The translations under genes and the position numbers were made by a program. From Stenotrophomonas sp. UBA2302 (GTDB lineage: Bacteria; Pseudomonadota; Gammaproteobacteria; Xanthomonadales; Xanthomonadaceae): a DNA stretch of 40,212 nt. How positions within the stretch are numbered: the first letter of the stretch is position 1; every line of letters starts with the position of its first letter. Positions 33,634-40,212 of the stretch are shown here, piece after piece. The notes under the pieces were generated by a model that was not told the origin of the DNA, did no database searches, and was given only the letters and a program-made list of their open reading frames with translations. Location: assembly GCA_002345545.1 (NCBI GenBank), contig DDVW01000048.1, positions 36,593-76,804 of the forward strand, given 5' to 3'.

Positions 33634-35994
33634 TCAGAACAGCCCGGGCTGGCGCTCGACCAGCGCGCCGAAATCGTCCTGCACGAACGGCAGAATCGCA
33701 TCGGCGACCGGCTGCAGCTGGCGGCTGAGGTAGTGCTCGTAGTCGAGCGGTGAGTGCCGCACTTCCAGCGGTTCCGGGCCGTTGACGGTGATCACGTAGC
33801 TGATCCAGCCGCCGCGCTGGTACTGGCGCGGGCGGCCCATGCGGTCGTTGTAGTCGTCGGCCAGACGCGCGGCGCGCACATGCGGCGGCACGTTGCGCTG
33901 GTAGTCGTGCAGTTGCCGGCGCAGGCGCTTGCGGTAGACCAGCAGTTCGTCCAGCTCGCCGCCGAGGGTGCGGCGCACGTAGTCGCGCACATAGTCACGG
34001 TGCGGCTGGCGCCGGAAGATGCGCTGGTACAGCCCCTGCTGGAACTGCCGGGCCAGCGGCGACCAGTCGCTGCGCACGGTTTCCAGTCCCTTGTAGACCA
34101 TCTCCTCGCTGCCGTCGGCGCGTATCGCCAGCCCGGCATAGCGCTTCTTGCTGCCTTCCTCGGTGCCGCGGATGGTCGGCATCAGGAAGCGGCTGAAGTG
34201 GGTTTCGTACTGCAGCTCCAGCGCGCTGTGCAGGCCGAAGCGGTCGCGCAAATGCGTGTGCCACCAGTCGTTGACGTGCTGCACCAGTTCCTGGCCGATG
34301 CGGTCGGCCTGCTCACGGGCATGCGCGCCGCCGAGCCAGACGAAGGTGGAATCGGTATCGCCATAGATCACCGCATAGCCCTTGGCTTCGACCAGCTCGC
34401 GGGTCTGGCGCATGATCTGGTGGCCGCGCAGCGTGATCGACGACGCCAGCCGCGTGTCGAAGAAGCGGCAGCCACTGGAGCCGAGCACGCCGTAGAAGGC
34501 GTTCATGATGATTTTCAGCGCCTGCGACAACGCCGCGTTGTGCGCGCGCTTGGCCGCCTCGCGGTTCTCGGAAATGCGCGCGACGATGGCCGGCAGGCAG
34601 TGCCGGCTGCGGGAGAAACGCGCGCCACGGAAGCCTTCCACCGACTGGCTGTCATCGGGCTGGCGCAGGCCTTCGATCAGGCCCACCGGGTCGATCAGGA
34701 AACTGCGGATGATCGACGGATACAGGCTCTTGTAGTCCAGCACCAGCACCGATTCGTACAGGCCCGGACGGGAATCCATCACGAAACCGCCGGGGCTGGC
34801 TTCGGGCGGCTTGTCGCCGATATTGGGCGCGACAAAGCCCAGCCGGTGCATCGGCGGCAGGTACAGATGGGTGAACGCGGCCACCGAGCCACCGCTGCGA
34901 TCGGCCGGCAGGCCGGTGACGCTGGCGCGTTCCAGCAGGAAGTCCAGCAGTCCGGTCTTGGCGAAGATGCGCGTGACCAGTTCGCAGTCGCGCAGGTTGT
35001 AGCGCGCCAGCGCCGGCTTGTCCTCGGCGAACATGCGGTTGATCTCGTCCATGCGCTGGTACGGCGTGGCGATGTCCTTGCCCTCGCCGAGCAGGCTCTG
35101 CGCCACGCTTTCCAGGCTGAAGGATTCAAAGCTCCAGGTGGCCGAGCGCAGCGCCTCGATGCCGTCGATGATCAGCCGCCCCGCCGCCTCGGCGAAGTAG
35201 TGGTTGCGGCTGCCATGTTCGCGCCAGCCCATCACATCGCCGCCCCGGCCCAGCCGCAGCGGCACACCCAGCCGGCGCGCATGCTCGTGCAGCACGCGCA
35301 GGTCGAACTGCACCAGGTTCCAGCCGATGATCGCATCGGGGTCATGCCGCGCCAGCCACCGGTTGAGCGCTTCCAGCAGCTGCGCGCGGGTATCGCAGTA
35401 GTCGAGTCTGAAATCGACCTCCGCGCTGCGGTTGGGCGGGCCGAGCATGTACACCTGCCGCTCGCCGCAACCTTCCAGGGCAATGGAGTACAGCTCGCCG
35501 GTGGCGGTGGTCTCGATATCCAGCGATGCCAGCTTCAGTGTCGGGCGGTAGTCCGGGGCGGGCTTCATCCGCGCCTGGCGCAAACCGCCGTCCGCGTCCG
35601 CGGTACCGCCAAACCACACCGGAGCGGTGATGAAGCGCTCCATCAGGTAGCGCTCCGGCGGGCGGATATCGGCTTCGTAGACATCGATGCCGGCCTTGCG
35701 CAGGCGCTTTTCCAACGCCATCAACTGCCGGTGCTGGCGGGTATACAGCCCCAGCACCGGCCGATGCTGGAAGTCGCGCAGTGGCAACGGGCGCAGTTCG
35801 ATGCCGCGCTCGTCCTTCAACAGCGCCGTGGCCGCCAGTCGCTGCGCTTCGGGAATGAACAGCACCGAGGCCTGCGGCGGCAGGCGGATCTGCCGCGGGC
35901 CGTCATCGGTGGCCAGCCAGAAGCTGACCTCGGTACCGGCCGGGGTATCGCGCCAATGCCGGGTCAGGACGAACCCCTGCTGTAACTCCACCAC
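33634..35994 (-). CDS. polB: DNA polymerase II
   Basis: The 786-aa product is a family B polymerase. The start is taken as GTG 35994, behind AGGG; an ATG at 36063 would add about 23 residues with no known counterpart, and E. coli Pol II is 783 aa. It has the exonuclease Exo I motif [10 protein letters not shown] near 155, then [14 protein letters not shown] (Exo II), polymerase motif [14 protein letters not shown] near 417, motif [15 protein letters not shown] near 495, and motif C YGDTDSTF near 544. Pol II is a proofreading polymerase used in lesion bypass, mutagenic repair and replication restart, SOS-induced in E. coli. I saw no LexA box in front of it. It converges on eda. Confidence 0.95.
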   Translation of the reverse strand: MVELQQGFVLTRHWRDTPAGTEVSFWLATDDGPRQIRLPPQASVLFIPEAQRLAATALLKDERGIELRPLPLRDFQHRPVLGLYTRQHRQLMALEKRLRKAGIDVYEADIRPPERYLMERFITAPVWFGGTADADGGLRQARMKPAPDYRPTLKLASLDIETTATGELYSIALEGCGERQVYMLGPPNRSAEVDFRLDYCDTRAQLLEALNRWLARHDPDAIIGWNLVQFDLRVLHEHARRLGVPLRLGRGGDVMGWREHGSRNHYFAEAAGRLIIDGIEALRSATWSFESFSLESVAQSLLGEGKDIATPYQRMDEINRMFAEDKPALARYNLRDCELVTRIFAKTGLLDFLLERASVTGLPADRSGGSVAAFTHLYLPPMHRLGFVAPNIGDKPPEASPGGFVMDSRPGLYESVLVLDYKSLYPSIIRSFLIDPVGLIEGLRQPDDSQSVEGFRGARFSRSRHCLPAIVARISENREAAKRAHNAALSQALKIIMNAFYGVLGSSGCRFFDTRLASSITLRGHQIMRQTRELVEAKGYAVIYGDTDSTFVWLGGAHAREQADRIGQELVQHVNDWWHTHLRDRFGLHSALELQYETHFSRFLMPTIRGTEEGSKKRYAGLAIRADGSEEMVYKGLETVRSDWSPLARQFQQGLYQRIFRRQPHRDYVRDYVRRTLGGELDELLVYRKRLRRQLHDYQRNVPPHVRAARLADDYNDRMGRPRQYQRGGWISYVITVNGPEPLEVRHSPLDYEHYLSRQLQPVADAILPFVQDDFGALVERQPGLF

Positions 35995-36081
35995 CGCAAC
36001 CCTGCAACCGAAGAAGAAAGCGACTCTACGCGCCCGCCGCGCAGCGCATGCGACTGGCCGCACGCGGGATCGGCGGCCGGC

Positions 36082-38202
36082 TCAGCGCGCCCATTGCCAC
36101 TGCAGGCCCACGGTAACGCTGCGGTCCGGGCCGGGCTCGTAGTAACGGCGGTTGCCGTCGTTGACGATCACCGAGCCGATGTAGCGCCGGTCCAGCACAT
36201 TGTCCAGCCGTGCGAACGCGCGCAACGGGCCGCTGGCGGTGTTCCAGTGCCGCGCCAGTTCCAGGTTCAACAACGCATAGCCGGGCGCCCGGGCATCGCC
36301 CAGATCGTTGACCCCGACCGCGCTGGCGGCCACCGCTTCGGCCGCCCACTGCCACGACCCCGGCTGCCATTGCCAGCGCGCGAACCCCTGCTGCTGCGGC
36401 ACGCCCGGCAGGCGCGTGCCCGCCGCCACCGGATTGCCCGGTTGCAGGCACGGGGCGGGCAAGCCGGTGCAGGTGAGGTAACCCTCGCGCACCGTGGCCT
36501 GCAGCCAGGTCCAGGCCAGCTGCAGCTCCTGCGCGGCACCGATGGGCTGCCGCCACTCCAGCTCCACGCCCTGGCGGCGGGTGGCACCGATATTGCGATA
36601 GCTGCTGCGGCCGCCGGCATTCACCGCCACCGCCAGCTCGTCGTCGCTGTCGGCGCGGAACAGCGCCAGCGCCAGCTGTGCGCCGCTCTGTGATCGCCAC
36701 TTGCCGCCGAGCTCGTAATTGCGGCTGGTGGCTGATGCCAGATCCAGCGCCAGCCCGGCACCGCCATCGGCACGGTAGCCGAGCTCGTTGAAGGTCGGCG
36801 TCTCGAAGCCGCGCCCGGCCGAGGCGTACAGCCGCAGGTTGTCATCGGCATGGAACACCAGCCCGGCCACCGGCGTGGTTGCCGCGTAGTCGCGACGGCC
36901 GCTGTCATCGGGATTGGCCGCGGTGACGTAGCGATCCTCGGAGCGGAACCGCACCTGGCTGTGGCGCGCACCCAGCAGCACCGAGGCGCGTGGGCTGAAC
37001 TGCCACCAGGCCTGCACGAACTGGTCGATGTTTTCGACCCGGTCCCGCTGGTCGCGGCGCAACCGCCCCTTGATCCCCAACGTGCTGCCGACGAAGTTCT
37101 CGTAACCGCTGCGATGCTGGCGCTGGCGGTCGGTATTGGCACCGAACACCAGCTCCAGCGGTTGCCCGGCCAGTGTGCCGTGCCAGGCCCAGCGCGCGTC
37201 CACGCCGCCGTAGCCGCTGTCCAGATCGATCACCCCGCCCGAGTGCAGCGGGCTGTTCTGCGGCCCCGGCGGGATCGCCAGGAACTGCTCGACCGCGCGT
37301 TGCCCGGCATAGCCCATCAGCCGCCAGGTCTGCCGCTCGCGCTCGAGTGTGTAGACCGCGCCGGCCTGCTGCTGCGCCACCGATTTGCGGGTGTTGTACT
37401 GCCGCGCCACCGCAGTGGCCTGGCGCGGGTTGCGGCGGACCTGCTCGCGGTCCAGGCCCAGCGGGTCCTGTGCCTGCGGTGCGTCGAAAACGTTGAACAA
37501 CAGATCCAGCCGCTGCCCGGCGGCCAGATCGAATCCCAGCCGGGCGTTGAGCGATTCGCGCCGGGCGGCGCTGTGCTCACGCCAGCCGGCGGTACGGAAG
37601 TGGTTGGCGGCCACGTTGTAGCGCATCGCCGCGGCCTGGCCCTTGAGCTGCACACCGGTGCTGGAACTGGCATGGCTGCCGACGCTGCTGCGCAGCCGCC
37701 ACGGATCACCGGCCTGGCCGTCGCCACTCCACAGCTGCAGCACGCCACCGGAAGAGTTGCCGTGCAGCGCCGAGAACGGCCCGCGCAGCACCTCGATGCG
37801 TTCGGCGCCAAGCAGGTTGAAATGCGCCAGTTGGCCCTGGCCGTCGGGCATCGTCGCCGGCACCCCGTCCACCAGCAGGCGCACGCCGCGCACCCCGAAG
37901 GTGGAGCGCGCGCCGAAGCCGCGGATCGACAGCTGCGTGTCCTGGGCGAAGTTCTGCCGCTCGCGCAGCAGCAGGCCCGGTACCCCGGCCAGCACTTCGG
38001 ACACCAAGGCACCGCGGCCATTGGCGTCTTCCAGCGCCGTCACCGTGGTCAACGACGCGGGCAGGTCGAACGCCTCCACCGCGTGGACCCGCGCCGCTTC
38101 CACCTGCACCCGGTCCAGGGTCTGCGGCGAGGCCGCCTGCACCGCACCGGGCAAGGCCAGCAGCAGCCCGGGGAACACGAAAAACCGCTTACATGCTGTC
38201 AT
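36082..38202 (-). CDS. pqqU: PqqU/YncD-like TonB-dependent receptor
   Basis: The 706-aa product starts at the ATG at 38202; no strong Shine-Dalgarno is seen. After the signal peptide (FFVFPGLLLALPGAVQA) come the plug segments RQNFAQDTQLSIRGFGARST and VRLLVDGVPATMPDGQGQ, very close to those of E. coli YncD/PqqU. Further matches are GYENFVGS, AGRGFETPTFNELGYR, GRSSYRNIGATRRQGVELEW, and IDN-type barrel end SVIVNDGNRRYYEPGPDRSV. YncD is now known to import pyrroloquinoline quinone (PQQ). The length fits the family (about 700). It ends in WQWAR. It differs from the three uronate-locus receptors in size and plug, so it is not part of that locus. Gene symbol by similarity; uptake of PQQ is inferred. 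Confidence 0.8.
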   Translation of the reverse strand: MTACKRFFVFPGLLLALPGAVQAASPQTLDRVQVEAARVHAVEAFDLPASLTTVTALEDANGRGALVSEVLAGVPGLLLRERQNFAQDTQLSIRGFGARSTFGVRGVRLLVDGVPATMPDGQGQLAHFNLLGAERIEVLRGPFSALHGNSSGGVLQLWSGDGQAGDPWRLRSSVGSHASSSTGVQLKGQAAAMRYNVAANHFRTAGWREHSAARRESLNARLGFDLAAGQRLDLLFNVFDAPQAQDPLGLDREQVRRNPRQATAVARQYNTRKSVAQQQAGAVYTLERERQTWRLMGYAGQRAVEQFLAIPPGPQNSPLHSGGVIDLDSGYGGVDARWAWHGTLAGQPLELVFGANTDRQRQHRSGYENFVGSTLGIKGRLRRDQRDRVENIDQFVQAWWQFSPRASVLLGARHSQVRFRSEDRYVTAANPDDSGRRDYAATTPVAGLVFHADDNLRLYASAGRGFETPTFNELGYRADGGAGLALDLASATSRNYELGGKWRSQSGAQLALALFRADSDDELAVAVNAGGRSSYRNIGATRRQGVELEWRQPIGAAQELQLAWTWLQATVREGYLTCTGLPAPCLQPGNPVAAGTRLPGVPQQQGFARWQWQPGSWQWAAEAVAASAVGVNDLGDARAPGYALLNLELARHWNTASGPLRAFARLDNVLDRRYIGSVIVNDGNRRYYEPGPDRSVTVGLQWQWAR

Positions 38203-38370
38203 CGCGCAATGATCGCCGATACCGCGCGGCAACGGCAGCGGCCCGGCCCCGAAGTTCCAGCTGAAACGCCTGCGGCCACAGGCTTCCAGCCCTGTTAGGA
38301 TGGTGCGGTTCTGTGCGCCGGAGCGTCCGCGCCAGGCATCCCCCTCCCACCACTTGATACGAGTATCGCC

Positions 38371-39573
38371 GTGTCCTTCTTTGCAAACGTGGAACAGGTT
38401 CCAGGCGACCCGATTCTGGGTCTGACCGAGGCATACAACGCTGACAACCGTCCGACCAAGGTCAACCTTGGCGTGGGCATCTACTACGACGAAGAAGGCC
38501 GTATCCCGCTGCTGCGCGCCGTCAAACAGATCGAGCAGCAGCTGGCCGCCGACGCCAAGCCGCGCGGCTACCTGCCGATCGATGGCCTGGCCACCTACAC
38601 CAGCGCCACCCGCGAGCTGGTGTTCGGCAAGGAGTCGGAACTGGTCGCTGCCGGCCGCGTCGCCACCACCCAGACCGTGGGCGGTTCCGGCGCGCTGCGC
38701 GTGGGCGCCGAGCTGCTGGCGCAGACACTGCCGCACGCCACCGTGGCCATCTCCAACCCGAGCTGGGAAAACCACCGCGCGGTGTTCACCGCCGCCGGTT
38801 TCAAGGTCGTCGACTACACCTATTTCGACGCCGCCAGCCACGGCCTGGACTTCGACGGCATGCTCGCCGATCTGGCCAAGCTGGAACCGGGCACCACCGT
38901 GCTGCTGCACGCCTGCTGCCACAACCCGACCGGTGCGGACCTGACCGAAGCGCAGTGGAAGCAGGTCGCCGCGCTGCTGAAGGAACGCCAGCTGTTCCCG
39001 TTCATCGACATGGCCTACCAGGGCTTCGACAAGGGCATCGCCGAGGACGGCGTGGCCGTGCGCATTGTCGCCGAAGCCGGCATCGACAGCTTCATCGTCG
39101 CCAACTCCTACTCCAAGTCGTTCTCGCTGTATGGCGAGCGCGTGGGCGGGTTGTCGGTGGTGGCCGCCACCGCCGCGCAGACCAAAGCGGTGCAGTCGCA
39201 CATCAAGCGCATCATCCGCACCATCTACTCCAGCCCGTCCACCCACGGTGCCGCACTGGTCGCCGGCGTGCTCGGCAGCACCGAACTGCGCGCGATGTGG
39301 GAAGAAGAGCTGGGCCAGATGCGCAACCGCATCCACCACCTGCGCGCCGAGCTGGTGGCCAAGCTGGCCGAGCAGGGTGCGCCGCAGTACAGCTTCATCC
39401 AGCAGCAGGCCGGCATGTTCTCCTATTCCGGCCTGAGCCGCGCCCAGGTGGACACGCTGCGTGACGAGTACGGCATCTACGCCGTCGGCACCGGCCGCAT
39501 CTGCGTGGCCGCACTGAGCCAGAAGAACCTGGACTACGTGGCCAAGGCGGTGTGCGCGGTCAGCCGTAGCTGA
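38371..39573 (+). CDS. tyrB: Aromatic amino acid aminotransferase
   Basis: The 400-aa product is a class I PLP aminotransferase. It has the N-terminal VEQVPGDPILGLTEAYNAD and VNLGVGIYYDEEGRIPLL, the PLP phosphate/ring-binding NPSWENH and ACCHNPTGADL, and the Schiff-base Lys near residue 249 in YSKSFSLYGERVGG. It would swap amino groups between aromatic or dicarboxylic amino acids and 2-oxoglutarate. It is similar to both TyrB and AspC of enterobacteria; tyrB is preferred because YSKSFSLYGERVG is typical of that branch, but substrate range is not certain. It starts at GTG 38371 with a weak ribosome site. A strong terminator follows. Confidence 0.9.
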   Translation: MSFFANVEQVPGDPILGLTEAYNADNRPTKVNLGVGIYYDEEGRIPLLRAVKQIEQQLAADAKPRGYLPIDGLATYTSATRELVFGKESELVAAGRVATTQTVGGSGALRVGAELLAQTLPHATVAISNPSWENHRAVFTAAGFKVVDYTYFDAASHGLDFDGMLADLAKLEPGTTVLLHACCHNPTGADLTEAQWKQVAALLKERQLFPFIDMAYQGFDKGIAEDGVAVRIVAEAGIDSFIVANSYSKSFSLYGERVGGLSVVAATAAQTKAVQSHIKRIIRTIYSSPSTHGAALVAGVLGSTELRAMWEEELGQMRNRIHHLRAELVAKLAEQGAPQYSFIQQQAGMFSYSGLSRAQVDTLRDEYGIYAVGTGRICVAALSQKNLDYVAKAVCAVSRS

Positions 39574-39592
39574 TCGACTGCCGCCATTGCAC

Positions 39593-39622
39593 AAAAAAGC
39601 CCGGGCCTGCCCGGGCTTTTTT
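39593..39622 (+). terminator. Bidirectional rho-independent terminator after tyrB
   Basis: GCCCGGG (39599-39605) and CCCGGGC (39610-39616) pair around CCTG, with six A's before and six T's after. It serves tyrB on the + strand and the DUF4010 gene on the - strand. Confidence 0.95.
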
Positions 39623-39647
39623 GTGGCCACCACGAAAGACGCATCCG

Positions 39648-40212
39648 TCAGCCGGTCACGCCCCAGGTCACCAGCACCGCGGCCAGCACCATCGCCGCCA
39701 GGCCGATGGCGACCCCGGCGCCGTAACGCGCCCCACCACTGGCGAAGGCCAGCACCGACTTGGACAGTGATGCCGAAGCCAGCAACGCCACCACGCCCCA
39801 GCGCGCCTGGCCTAGCTCCAGCCCGCCGGAGGCGGTGAGCGCGGCGATACTGGCCGCCGCCGCATGCAGCTCGGCCAACGCCGCAAGGGTGGCACCGGTG
39901 AGCGCACCGGCCTGCCCGAACAGTTGCCGCAACCCCTCCGACAGCAGCAGCACCACCGCAATGGCCAGCGCGATCATCAACGCATGGCGCAGCTGGAAGG
40001 CGCTGCTCGCCGGCCCCTGCGGTACCGTTTCATCGGCCACATGCCGCAGGCCCAGCGCCGAACCGGCCAGCAGTGTCAGCGCCGCCGCCAGCAGTGGCCA
40101 GGCGGTGGCGCGCAGCAGCTCGATCGAACTGGTGCCGATGACCGCCGCAAACAGCAGCAACGACGCCAGATTGGCCAGCAGCGCCGCCGCCACCGACGGC
40201 AGCACCAGCGCC
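39648..40212 (-). CDS. DUF4010 / MgtC-like membrane protein, C-terminal part (cut by window edge)
   Basis: The frame is open to the window's right edge and stops at 39648. The visible about 187 residues hold six or so hydrophobic helices (SVAAALLANLASLLLFAAVI; WPLLAAALTLLAGSALGL; HALMIALAIAVVLLLSEGL; GVAIGLAAMVLAAVLVTWGV) and the loop GALTGATLAALAELHAAAAS, a pattern of the DUF4010 half of MgtC/SapB-type membrane proteins. The N-terminal half, with the MgtC domain if present, lies beyond the window. The function is unknown; the transport or regulatory role of such proteins is not defined. Confidence 0.7.
   Translation of the reverse strand, partial: ALVLPSVAAALLANLASLLLFAAVIGTSSIELLRATAWPLLAAALTLLAGSALGLRHVADETVPQGPASSAFQLRHALMIALAIAVVLLLSEGLRQLFGQAGALTGATLAALAELHAAAASIAALTASGGLELGQARWGVVALLASASLSKSVLAFASGGARYGAGVAIGLAAMVLAAVLVTWGVTG

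Noticed and set aside
33754..35985. Long + strand open frame opposite polB
   Set aside because: The - strand frame shows all polymerase B motifs; this is its shadow.

Overview
The window is high-GC DNA from a gammaproteobacterium of the Xanthomonadaceae. Stenotrophomonas is the best guess: the codon use is GC-rich, there are several large Xanthomonad-style TonB-dependent receptors (TBDRs), and there is a PqqU-like receptor, a polB and a tyrB. The genus is inferred from the proteins; no rRNA or other marker is present.

Region 1 (1-13630) is the right part of a prophage, all on the + strand, in tightly overlapping genes. In order it has the end of a small Ala/Glu/Gln-repeat protein, a Mu gp36-like (DUF1320) protein, a tail-terminator-like protein, a small protein, the tail tube, a tail-assembly chaperone with a probable -1 programmed frameshift (T TTT TTC at 2425-2431), the tape measure, two tail proteins of the distal-tail/BR0599 type, a large tail-tip protein, two fibre-like proteins and a DNA adenine methyltransferase. 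Just after the methyltransferase lie three imperfect repeats and a TTACA end. This looks like the right end of a Mu/B3-type transposable siphophage.

Region 2 (13631-13984) is the 3' part of a cysteine dioxygenase-like cupin gene that begins abruptly at its metal-binding HSGLW segment. The simplest reading is that the prophage inserted into this host gene.

Region 3 (14032-33497) is a uronate-polysaccharide utilisation locus. On the - strand are a TBDR followed by a PL10-type pectate lyase and a 1263-aa LamG protein of unknown activity; a second TBDR; and a third TBDR overlapping a PL38/alginate-lyase-type enzyme. Divergently on the + strand are a beta-helix protein, KDG kinase (kdgK) and KDPG aldolase (eda). 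Together they would cut acidic polysaccharides outside or in the periplasm, import oligosaccharides through the TBDRs, and send 2-keto-3-deoxygluconate (KDG) to pyruvate and glyceraldehyde-3-phosphate. The steps from unsaturated uronate to KDG, the inner-membrane transporter and the regulator are not in the window. A conserved oriented 15-bp motif (TGACACCGMTRGYCA) occurs four times, upstream of two TBDR genes and the beta-helix operon, and is the best candidate operator for the locus.

Region 4 (33634-40212) is housekeeping or accessory chromosome: DNA polymerase II (polB), a PqqU/YncD-like TBDR, aromatic aminotransferase (tyrB) with a clear terminator, and the C-terminal part of a DUF4010/MgtC-like membrane protein cut by the window edge. 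No rRNA, tRNA, CRISPR array or insertion sequence was seen.
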